42,364 nucleotides of DNA from Candidatus Margulisiibacteriota bacterium (GTDB taxonomy: Bacteria; Margulisbacteria; Riflemargulisbacteria; GWF2-39-127): the NCBI GenBank assembly GCA_003242895.1, contig QKMY01000064.1, forward strand, positions 1-42,364, given 5' to 3'. Positions 32,198 through 39,988 of the stretch are shown one piece after another. Below the pieces are notes generated by a model that saw only the letters and a list, made by a program, of their open reading frames with translations, did not search any database and had not been told where the DNA came from. The position numbers were made by a program, and so were the translations under genes. Positions within the stretch are counted from its first letter, which is position 1, and every line of letters begins with the position of its first letter.

Positions 32198-33479
32198 CAG
32201 TATGACGGACGAGGGTGCCCCAAATATAAAAGACAGTCGTATGCCAATTATTTCCTGGGCGTTATACGATTGGGGTAGTACTGCTTTTCCTACCTCGGTT
32301 GTTGTGAGCTTTTTCCCCGTTTTTTTCAAAACTTACTGGGCCGGGCCTGAAGTTCTCGATAGGAGTACCTTTTATCTGGGCCTGGCCAATTCAATTGCTG
32401 GTATCATTCTCGCATTGCTTGCACCTTTCCTTGGGGTAGTTGCTGATAAGGGATCAGCCAAAAAAAAGTTTTTAGCTTTTTTCGCTTTTTTAGGAATTAT
32501 CATGACCGTTGCGCTCTACTTTGTAAGCATGGGTAACTGGGCATTGGCTGTTTTTTTCTATGTTCTGGCTTCACTCGGGTATTCGGGGGCTAATTTGTTC
32601 TATGATTCATTACTGTTAACTATTGCCTCTAAAAAAAAGATTGATTTTGTTTCTTTATTTGGCGAGGCTTTAGGGTTTCTCGGCGGAGGAATAGCTTTTG
32701 CCTTTTCTGTTGTGCTTTATCTGTATCCGCATTGGTTTGGTGTGACGGATAGTCAAACAGCAATCCGGATATCATTCCTTATAGTCGGAATATGGTGGGC
32801 CCTGTTTTCTATTCCGATTATGTTGTTCGTCAAAGAACCACCTTCTAGTCGCTCTTCCGTCACGAGTTCACTCTCTCGAGACTGGAAGCAGGTACGCACT
32901 ACGCTGGGCACCATTAAACAATATAAGTCAGTCGGTGTATTCCTGCTTGCATATTGGCTGTATATCGATGGAGCCAACACTGTTAGCAAAATGGCTGTAG
33001 ATTATGGTGTTGCTCTAGGCTTTTCTCCTGGTGCTCTTGTTAGTGCGGTATTGCTTGTTCAATTTATTTCCTTTCCTGCAACTTTACTCTATTTGTATGT
33101 CGTAGCTCGCATAGGTGCCAAAGGCGCTGTATTAGTAACTATTTCCGGCTACGGACTTATCTCAGTTCTGGGCTACTTCATTCAGAAATCTTGGCACTTG
33201 TTTGCTCTTGCAATTCTCATCGCCTTATTCCAGGGTAGTATCTATGCTCTCAGTCGCAGTCTGTATTCACGTCTTATCCCATTTGATAAATCAACAGAGT
33301 TTTTTGGGTTTTACAACGTCATCGGGAAATTTGCAACGATTATCGGTCCGTTGTTTGTCGGCTTGGTTACGCTCCTAACGCACAGCAACCGGATTGGTAT
33401 TTCCTCAGTTATAGTGTTTTTCATGGCAGGAGGTTGGCTGCTGTCTATGGTGGACATCAAGGAAGGAAACAGCATATAA
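32187..33479 (+). CDS. UMF1/Atg22-like major facilitator permease
   Basis: 430-aa twelve-span MFS protein. The start of helix 1 carries the family signature SWALYDWGSTAF (usually ALYDWANSAF), followed by LAPFLGVVADKGSAKKKFL, and YSGANLFYDSLL at about residue 135. Bacterial UMF1 members resemble the yeast vacuolar amino-acid effluxer Atg22; substrates are generally unknown. The start is unclear: ATG 32187 overlaps the previous gene, ATGs at 32202 and 32241 are in frame, and none has a clear ribosome binding site. A gap of 58 bases separates it from the acyl-activating enzyme, so a role in lipid traffic is conceivable but only from position. Confidence 0.86.
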   Translation: MFFSSMTDEGAPNIKDSRMPIISWALYDWGSTAFPTSVVVSFFPVFFKTYWAGPEVLDRSTFYLGLANSIAGIILALLAPFLGVVADKGSAKKKFLAFFAFLGIIMTVALYFVSMGNWALAVFFYVLASLGYSGANLFYDSLLLTIASKKKIDFVSLFGEALGFLGGGIAFAFSVVLYLYPHWFGVTDSQTAIRISFLIVGIWWALFSIPIMLFVKEPPSSRSSVTSSLSRDWKQVRTTLGTIKQYKSVGVFLLAYWLYIDGANTVSKMAVDYGVALGFSPGALVSAVLLVQFISFPATLLYLYVVARIGAKGAVLVTISGYGLISVLGYFIQKSWHLFALAILIALFQGSIYALSRSLYSRLIPFDKSTEFFGFYNVIGKFATIIGPLFVGLVTLLTHSNRIGISSVIVFFMAGGWLLSMVDIKEGNSI

Positions 33480-33537
33480 TACGCCGCAACATAAGATATC
33501 TTAATACTTTTCCTTTTAGTAGAAAGGGTTATTTATA

Positions 33538-36258
33538 ATGCAGAAAACAACCCTCAACAAAACCGGAGATATTTCTTCCTTGCAAGAGTTTGCTGAGCGA
33601 CTTGCCCGGCAAAGCGGAGAAGCGATCATAGCATTTACGCACGGGGTCATGAATACTGTAACTGTCGGAGAACTTGATAAAAAAGCACAGTATATAGCAC
33701 AGGTACTTTTGAGCTTGGGAGTTAATAAAGACTCTTGTGTGTCCCTCTACAGTCGCAACAGTGTTCATTGGATTGCCGGATGCCTGGGTATATTCCGTGC
33801 AGGAGCTACTGTCGTTCCGATCGATTCTCAACTTAGCGGAAAAGAACTGGAACATATTATCCTTGATAGTGGCTCGGAAGTTGTAATGACCGATGCTGCA
33901 GGTGTGGATAATATAAAAAAGGTCCGGCCCACTTCTGTTATTATCCTGCTGGAACGGACTGCAGAAGCAATTCCTGACACACTCTATTGGGAAGATGTCC
34001 GGATCGGTACTAGTGACGGGAGGGCGAGCAGGGTAAGTGCTCATGACAGGGCGGCACTTTTTTATACTTCCGGAACAACCGGACAACCTAAAGGGGTGCC
34101 GCTAACGCATGCCAATCTGATTTTTCAGTTACAGACCATTGAACGGAGCGGAATTGTCAGAAAAGGTTTTCGTGTTCTCCAGCCTTTACCTGTTCACCAT
34201 GTTTATCCCTTTGTTACCGGTATACTTGCACCGCTGGCACTGGAATGTACTTTAATTTTGCCCGAATCGCTAACCGGGCCTAAGTTGCTCCGTGCAATAA
34301 AAGAAGGACGGGCACGCGTTATGATCGGCGTTCCGAGGTTGTATCAGGCTATGCTTCAGGGCATTGAGGGCAAGCGTGGTTTATTGGGGTATATTAAATC
34401 CACTTTTCTGCTTTCAATTGCCGCAATAAACCGGTTGTTGCGCCGATTGATCCGCTTGAATGCAGGCCGCATTTTTCTTTATCCGCTTCATCGAAAAATA
34501 GGAACTTCTCTTAGGATACTAACCAGCGGCGGAGCACCCCTCGATCCTGAGGTAGAGAAACGGCTTTACGGGTATGGATGGGATCTGGCTATCGGATACG
34601 GGTTAACCGAAACATCGCCTTTGCTAACTATCAAATTTTCCAATGAAGATAAGATTGGAAGTGTCGGCCGACCGGTATCAGAGACCAAAATTAGGATCGA
34701 TACATCAGTAGTGCGACAAAAACATCCTTCCGGAACCGGAGAAGTTTTAGCTCATGGACCTGGTGTTTTCTCCGGATACCATCACTTGAGAAAAGAGACT
34801 GAAGACGTCTTGACTAAAGACAGTTGGTTTAGAACCGGTGATCTCGGGTATCTCGATAAGGATAACTACTTATTTCTCGTGGGGCGCCGCTCTACGCTGA
34901 TTGTCCTTCCCGGAGGAGAAAATGTCCAGACTGAAACGGTGGAGCAAGTATATTCAGCCGATCCGGTAATAAGGGAAATCGGCGTTTTTCTGCATACAGA
35001 CCGGTTGGTTGCGTTAATTGTGCCAGACCAGGAAATAGTTAACAAAATATACAATGGCAATATGAACATAGCAATCAGCGGCGCTTTACATCATCAGGCA
35101 CAGAAGGTGCCATCTTATATGCATCTTGCAGAGTACGCCGTTTTGACAGCGGCTATTCCGCGGACGCAATTAGGCAAGATACGCCGTCATCTCCTGCCGG
35201 AGCTATATGAGTCCGCACTTGAGCAGAAGGCAAAAGGACCGCGCCAAAAAGGTGCAATGCCGATAGACCAGATGTTAATGCAAGACCGTGAACTTCTTCG
35301 CAACCTGGCAGCAAAAAAAGCCTGGTTCATGCTGGAGCGACGGTTCCGTAATGTGTGGTTAACGCCTGATACGGATCTTCGCTCGGGGTTAAGTGTAGAT
35401 TCCCTGATGTGGATTAGCCTCACGTTCGATATTCAACAGGAAACCGGTGTAGAATTAAGTGAAGAATCTCTTACCCGGGCCTGGACTGTTCGTGAGCTCT
35501 TGCAGGAGATCGCTCGCGGAGGGCAGGGAAAGATATCCTCATCCCTTGAATCGATTATCGAACATCCGGAGGAAAACCTTTCCCAGGAACAAATGAGTTG
35601 GCTGTACCCATTGAACATATTTCAGCGGATTATGCGCTACTTCGGTTATCTGCTGGTTGCCGTTGCTCTTAAGGTAGTATTCCGTCTTCGTGTGTTTGGC
35701 CGTGAGAATATCCCCGAACAAGGCCCGATAGTCTTTGCACCGAACCATCCCAGTCATATTGATCCACTGGCAGTTGCCGTTGCCTTGGAATATAGGCGGT
35801 TATCCTCAGTCTACTGGGCAGGGTGGGCAGGGATTATGCTTAGGGACCCATTTATGAGATTGATTACCCGTTTGTCACAGACTGTCCCTGTGCAACCGGG
35901 TAGGAGTGTTTCTTCAAGTCTGGCTTACGGATCGCTACTCCTGAAGCAGGACAAAAAACTTGTCTGGTTTCCAGAAGGAGAGCGGTCTCCGACCGGAGAA
36001 TTTTTGCCTCTGCGGCCGGGCCTAGGTATCCTGCTTAGCGAAATAGACGCAGTGGTTGTTCCTGTGTGGATCGAAGGAACTTTTGAGGCACTTCCGCGTG
36101 GAAGAATTATTCCCAGGATGCATCGAATATCTGTCCGCTTTGGTACTCCCTTTCGACCTTCACTGCTCAGAGAAGAGACCAGGAGTAAAGAAGAGCTCCG
36201 GCAACGCATTCTTCAAGAGCTGCGTGACAGGTTGCAGCAGCTGAAACACCTCCCCTAG
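33538..36258 (+). CDS. Three-domain acyl-activating enzyme: AMP-ligase, ACP, PlsC acyltransferase
   Basis: 906-aa protein. Residues 1 to ~560 form an AMP-dependent synthetase: FYTSGTTGQPKGVPLTH (about 175), GYGLTETSP, WFRTGDLGYLDKDNYLFLVG. At about 585-660 a carrier-like domain has the phosphopantetheine motif GLSVDSLMWISL with Ser622. From ~700 a PlsC acyltransferase has NHPSHIDPLA (NHxxxxD, His737 and Asp742) and FPEGERSPTGEF. Expected action: activate a fatty acid with ATP, load it on the carrier domain and pass it to a lysolipid or glycerophosphate. E. coli Aas has the same two catalytic domains in reverse order and no carrier domain. The gene appears richer in G+C than its neighbours, not computed. 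AGAAAGGG lies upstream of the ATG. Confidence 0.92.
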   Translation: MQKTTLNKTGDISSLQEFAERLARQSGEAIIAFTHGVMNTVTVGELDKKAQYIAQVLLSLGVNKDSCVSLYSRNSVHWIAGCLGIFRAGATVVPIDSQLSGKELEHIILDSGSEVVMTDAAGVDNIKKVRPTSVIILLERTAEAIPDTLYWEDVRIGTSDGRASRVSAHDRAALFYTSGTTGQPKGVPLTHANLIFQLQTIERSGIVRKGFRVLQPLPVHHVYPFVTGILAPLALECTLILPESLTGPKLLRAIKEGRARVMIGVPRLYQAMLQGIEGKRGLLGYIKSTFLLSIAAINRLLRRLIRLNAGRIFLYPLHRKIGTSLRILTSGGAPLDPEVEKRLYGYGWDLAIGYGLTETSPLLTIKFSNEDKIGSVGRPVSETKIRIDTSVVRQKHPSGTGEVLAHGPGVFSGYHHLRKETEDVLTKDSWFRTGDLGYLDKDNYLFLVGRRSTLIVLPGGENVQTETVEQVYSADPVIREIGVFLHTDRLVALIVPDQEIVNKIYNGNMNIAISGALHHQAQKVPSYMHLAEYAVLTAAIPRTQLGKIRRHLLPELYESALEQKAKGPRQKGAMPIDQMLMQDRELLRNLAAKKAWFMLERRFRNVWLTPDTDLRSGLSVDSLMWISLTFDIQQETGVELSEESLTRAWTVRELLQEIARGGQGKISSSLESIIEHPEENLSQEQMSWLYPLNIFQRIMRYFGYLLVAVALKVVFRLRVFGRENIPEQGPIVFAPNHPSHIDPLAVAVALEYRRLSSVYWAGWAGIMLRDPFMRLITRLSQTVPVQPGRSVSSSLAYGSLLLKQDKKLVWFPEGERSPTGEFLPLRPGLGILLSEIDAVVVPVWIEGTFEALPRGRIIPRMHRISVRFGTPFRPSLLREETRSKEELRQRILQELRDRLQQLKHLP

Positions 36259-36319
36259 AAGTTATTATCTTTGCCTTTTTCCCCCCTAACAAGTCCGGCT
36301 TAAAAAAAAATATCAATTA

Positions 36320-36328
36320 TGGTATAGT
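36320..36328 (+). promoter_or_regulatory. Candidate extended -10 promoter for the glycosyltransferase operon
   Basis: TGgTATAGT is an extended -10 element in the 189-base gap before the LpxB-like gene, about 120 bases before its ATG. A T/C-rich stretch follows the preceding stop codon but no hairpin was seen. No -35 was recognised. Confidence 0.35.
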
Positions 36329-36447
36329 ATTATAACTTTAGCAGGCACTAATTCGAAGATAGCATAAGGTTGCTTGTTATGAGTGAAGAATTGTTACCTG
36401 AATTTTTCTGACGATTCGGATATGAGTTCATTGAAACAGGCTACTTT

Positions 36448-37563
36448 ATGACTAACAATGTAACGTTAGATATTGTGATAACTACAAATGGACCGGGTGA
36501 AATTGTTTCTTGGGTTGAGCCGGTTGTAGCAGAGCTTAGGCAATATATTAATGCGAGAATCATTGTTGCCTTGCTTCCGTGTAGGTTTGCAAGTGGTAAT
36601 GAGAAGGTGTATCTTGAGAGCATCCAGGGAATATCCTCAGTATTAACACCGGCAGAAACTATGAAACTTTTTAATAGTAAAAAACTTCCGGATAGTACCC
36701 CGATGGCGTTAAGGGGGATTGTTATTTTTCTGGGAGGAGATTTGCTCTGGGCGTATCTCCTTAAAAAACGGTTAGGCTATCGGTCAATTGCATACACGGA
36801 AGGACAGACAAATTTCCGCAATAAATTCGATTATTTTTTCTTGAGAGAAAATGATGGGGATTTAATGGTCGATGCTTTTAAAAGCATCAAAAGCGCAGCA
36901 GCACCTATCGGCACCGTGAAAAGAATTACTTTTTTTGCCGGAAGCAGGCCGAACCACTTTAAGCTGCTTATTCCTTTCTATAATGATATCGGGAAGCTTC
37001 TGGTTAATGAGGGCTTTCAATTATTTATCGGGCTTTCACCATTTATTAATGATCAGGCAGCGGCGATGATGGACAGTCAGCTTGATCGTTCTGTTTTTAC
37101 CGTTCTTAAGGGAAACCCTGTCGATATTTTTAGTAATACCGATCTGCTGGTTACTATTCCTGGTACCAATACTGCCCAGGCAGCGATCGCCGGCATTCCC
37201 TTATGTGTTATTATCCCACTTAATAATCCTGAAGAAATTCCATTAGAGGGAATTTTTGGTTTAATAGGAAATATACCTTTTCTTGGTAAATACTTAAAAA
37301 AAGCCGCTGTTGTTATTCTTGAAAAAAAGATTAAGTTTTTTTCTATTCCCAGCATGAAAGCTAAAAAGACAATTGTTCCCGAGTTAGTCGGAAGGCTCGT
37401 GCCGGTAGATGTGGCTAATTTTATTTTGCAGTATGCAAAAGACCAGAATGCAATTAGAAAGTCAGTTGAGGATGCGAAATGTATTATGGGGGCCGGTGGC
37501 GTGCTCGAAAAAATAAGAAAAGCTGTAACCGCTTTGAATGATCTTCAAAGGAGAACCACTTAA
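36448..37563 (+). CDS. LpxB-related glycosyltransferase (lipid-A-disaccharide synthase-like)
   Basis: 371-aa GT-B fold protein related to LpxB, the enzyme that joins two glucosamines in lipid A. The N-terminal TTNGPGEIVSWVEPVVAEL matches the family start SGxGExxxxxxxxxL. Later come IAYTEGQTNFRNKFDYFF, the nucleotide-sugar-binding region ITFFAGSRPNHFKLLIPF, and TIPGTNTAQAAIAGIPLCVI, typical of the C-terminal donor site. There are no membrane helices. It starts a five-gene plus-strand set: this gene, smr, rmlD, a second LpxB-like gene and an ABC exporter. The substrate is unknown and need not be lipid A. The ribosome binding site is weak. Confidence 0.8.
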   Translation: MTNNVTLDIVITTNGPGEIVSWVEPVVAELRQYINARIIVALLPCRFASGNEKVYLESIQGISSVLTPAETMKLFNSKKLPDSTPMALRGIVIFLGGDLLWAYLLKKRLGYRSIAYTEGQTNFRNKFDYFFLRENDGDLMVDAFKSIKSAAAPIGTVKRITFFAGSRPNHFKLLIPFYNDIGKLLVNEGFQLFIGLSPFINDQAAAMMDSQLDRSVFTVLKGNPVDIFSNTDLLVTIPGTNTAQAAIAGIPLCVIIPLNNPEEIPLEGIFGLIGNIPFLGKYLKKAAVVILEKKIKFFSIPSMKAKKTIVPELVGRLVPVDVANFILQYAKDQNAIRKSVEDAKCIMGAGGVLEKIRKAVTALNDLQRRTT

Positions 37564-37565
37564 TA

Positions 37566-38009
37566 ATGGCTCTTCAGAGACAAGAAATTGACTTGCATGG
37601 GTATACTGTTGCTGAGGCCCTTTTTAGGCTTGAGCAGATTATCCCGCTATCTTACAGTAAAGGCGTTGATGAACTTCTGGTAATTCATGGTAAAGGCGAG
37701 GGTGTTTTGCGATCTGAAGTCCTGAGTTTTTTGAGGAGTGGTTATTGCAGGCAATATGTCCAGTCCGTGCAGCCGGGAGACCAGTACCGGCTCGATGGGG
37801 GGCAGGGGGTTGTAAAGGTAATCTTTAAAATAATGAAGGTAGCAGAACTTAAAAAAAAGTCCTTCCCGGTAAGATATATTGACGTAAATGATTCGAAAAT
37901 AGAAAAAATATCTGATGATACTAAAGCAATGGTTGATGATAAAAAGCGCAGAGGGAAAGACCGGTATTTGAAAATGGTCAATAATAATAAAATTAATAAT
38001 AAAGGATAA
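37566..38009 (+). CDS. Smr-domain protein, 147 aa
   Basis: An N-terminal Smr domain (about residues 5-85): EIDLHGYTVAEALFRLEQII, then LLVIHGKGEGVLRSEVLSFL, with the DLHG and HGKG motifs of the MutS2 C-terminal nuclease domain. A basic, low-complexity tail of about 60 residues follows. No MutS ATPase part is present, so this is a stand-alone Smr protein, a possible nucleic-acid-binding or cleaving enzyme. It starts two bases after the LpxB-like stop codon and overlaps no gene. Its place inside a sugar and lipid operon is unusual and probably not functional in itself. Confidence 0.9.
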   Translation: MALQRQEIDLHGYTVAEALFRLEQIIPLSYSKGVDELLVIHGKGEGVLRSEVLSFLRSGYCRQYVQSVQPGDQYRLDGGQGVVKVIFKIMKVAELKKKSFPVRYIDVNDSKIEKISDDTKAMVDDKKRRGKDRYLKMVNNNKINNKG

Positions 38010-38019
38010 AGGATATATC

Positions 38020-38868
38020 ATGGTAAAAATAGTAATTATCGGATCAAATGGTATGCTCGGGTCTCGGTTCCTTTCTGATCACTCCAAGGACGACCATATT
38101 ACCGGTATTGATTATCCTGATATGGATATTCGAAATATGGAATCAATTAAATCTTTATTATTAGAGATAAAACCGCACATAGTAATAAATTGTGCCGCAT
38201 TTACTGATGTGGATAAATGTGAAATAATGAAAGATGAATCTTATGCTGTCAATGGCGAAGGACCTGGAAATATCGCAAAGGTGTGCAACGAAATAGATGC
38301 GGTCCTTGTCCACTTTTCAACGGACTATGTTTTTGACGGCTTAAAAAAAACAGCATATTGTGAGGATGATATTCCTAACCCGTTGTCAATTTACGGTAAG
38401 TCCAAGTTAGTGGGGGAAATGAATGTCCGCCGGTTTTGTTCTAAATATTTTATTATAAGAACGGCCTGGTTGTATGGCGAGAACGGGAAGAATTTTGTAA
38501 GAACGATTGTTGCTGCTGCTGATAAGAATCCATCTCTTAAAGTGGTTGCTGATCAGTTGGGTTCTCCGACGTACACGAAGGACCTGGTGGAAATATCAAA
38601 GAAGCTCATAAAGACAGAGAAATATGGAACCTACCATGTTACCAATGAAGGTAGTTGTAGCTGGTATGAATTTGCCGGTGCTATTTTTTCGTTTTTAGAT
38701 AAGCAGGTATCTGTTGCTCCTTGTTCTACGGATGAGTATCCTCGACCGGCTTCAAGGCCAAAGAGCGGGATTTTATCGAAAAGCAAAATAAATTCATTGG
38801 ACATATATATCCGGGATTGGAAAGATGGATTAAAAGAATATTTGCTTAATAGGGAGATAAATCTTTGA
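38020..38868 (+). CDS. rmlD: dTDP-4-dehydrorhamnose reductase (RmlD-like)
   Basis: 282-aa short-chain dehydrogenase that reduces dTDP-4-keto-L-rhamnose to dTDP-L-rhamnose. The dinucleotide-binding loop GSNGMLGSRF is at the N-terminus. MDIRNMESI, VINCAAFTDVDKCE, HFSTDYVFDG and the catalytic YGKSKLVGE follow, then IRTAWLYGENGKNFV and DQLGSPTYTKDL, all as in RmlD. AAAGGA precedes the ATG. No rmlA, rmlB or rmlC lies in the window. Its presence suggests that rhamnose or a related deoxysugar is used in a cell-surface glycan. Confidence 0.92.
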   Translation: MVKIVIIGSNGMLGSRFLSDHSKDDHITGIDYPDMDIRNMESIKSLLLEIKPHIVINCAAFTDVDKCEIMKDESYAVNGEGPGNIAKVCNEIDAVLVHFSTDYVFDGLKKTAYCEDDIPNPLSIYGKSKLVGEMNVRRFCSKYFIIRTAWLYGENGKNFVRTIVAAADKNPSLKVVADQLGSPTYTKDLVEISKKLIKTEKYGTYHVTNEGSCSWYEFAGAIFSFLDKQVSVAPCSTDEYPRPASRPKSGILSKSKINSLDIYIRDWKDGLKEYLLNREINL

Positions 38869-39977
38869 AAATACTAATAATAAGTAATGGAAATGGTGAA
38901 GATTTAATTGGTTCTATTCTTGCAAGAGAGATAAAAAAACAGTATGAAGAGGCTGAGATTTCCGTAATGCCGCTGGTGGGCCTTGGGAAATCATATGCAG
39001 GTATGGAGCTTACAATACTTGGCAAACCGAAAGAAATGCCAAGCGGAGGTTTCTTAACCTCAAAATCCGTGATTTTAAGAGATATTATGGCTGGTATGCT
39101 AATCCATCATGCCCGGCAGATGGCCATTTTATTAATGCAGAAAAATAAATTCGATAAGATTGTATGTATTGGCGATGTTTTCTGTTTATTGATGGGGGCT
39201 ATTGCTAAGAAGAAGTGCCGGCTCTATTTTCTCCCCACTGCAAAGTCTAATTATATTGAGCGTCATTATCCCATAGAGAAGCAGCTGATCAAACGGTTTG
39301 CTACCAAAGTTTTTCCTCGAGACAATCTTACGGCCCAGAGTTTTCAAAACTATGGTGTGGACACTTATTTCTTTGGTAATGTCATGATGGATGCGATCCT
39401 TAAAAGTAATGTGAATTTTGATATCGCTGATGATGAGGTAGCTATCGGGATATTGCCTGGTTCTCGCAAAGAAGCTTATGAAAATTTCCAATCTATTCTG
39501 GATGTGCTGGTTTATTTATACCAGCATATTCGCAAGAGCGAACTCGAAGCCCGTTTTCTGGTTGCGGTAGCACCTACTATCAAGAAAGAAGATCTTGAAG
39601 AGATGTTGGTAGTCGAAGGCGCTGTGTTAAACCCGCGAAGATTTATTTTTACTGATAAGTTTGGAGATGTTCTCTCCCAGAGCAATTTTGTTATTGGTAT
39701 GGCTGGTACTGCCAATGAGCAGGCAGCTGGATTCGGGAAACCTGTATTTACGTGGGAAGGCCGCGGTCCGCAGACTTGTAAAAAAAGGATTGAAGACCAA
39801 GGAAAATTGTTAGGTGAATCTTTGATAGTCATCGAAGGCACTGCCGGGCAGAAGGCTAAAACATTGTGGAAGCTGGTACAGAAACCCCAACTCTATAACA
39901 AATGCAAAAATAATGCCTTCGAGAGAATGGGAAGTCCTGGTGCAGCTAAGAGAATTGTTAGTGAAATTCTGAAATAG
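38865..39977 (+). CDS. Second LpxB-related protein (lipid-A-disaccharide-synthase-related)
   Basis: 370-aa protein of the lipid-A-disaccharide-synthase-related group also found in cyanobacteria. It begins ILIISNGNGEDLIGSILARE, has the LVGLGKSYAGMELTILG block, FGNVMMDAIL, then GILPGSRKEAYENF and VIGMAGTANEQAAGFGKPVF, the last typical of the donor-sugar site. The start is TTG at 38865, overlapping the rmlD stop (TTGA), with GGGAGAT upstream. It differs from the first LpxB-like gene in the operon, so the two probably catalyse different transfers. No membrane helices. The product is unknown. Confidence 0.85.
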   Translation: MKILIISNGNGEDLIGSILAREIKKQYEEAEISVMPLVGLGKSYAGMELTILGKPKEMPSGGFLTSKSVILRDIMAGMLIHHARQMAILLMQKNKFDKIVCIGDVFCLLMGAIAKKKCRLYFLPTAKSNYIERHYPIEKQLIKRFATKVFPRDNLTAQSFQNYGVDTYFFGNVMMDAILKSNVNFDIADDEVAIGILPGSRKEAYENFQSILDVLVYLYQHIRKSELEARFLVAVAPTIKKEDLEEMLVVEGAVLNPRRFIFTDKFGDVLSQSNFVIGMAGTANEQAAGFGKPVFTWEGRGPQTCKKRIEDQGKLLGESLIVIEGTAGQKAKTLWKLVQKPQLYNKCKNNAFERMGSPGAAKRIVSEILK

Positions 39978-39988
39978 TAAAGGGTAGC

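Noticed and set aside
33529-34086. Minus-strand open frame of 185 codons inside the acyl-activating enzyme gene
   Set aside because: It is fully antisense to a region with clear AMP-ligase homology; long antisense frames are common in codon-biased genes.
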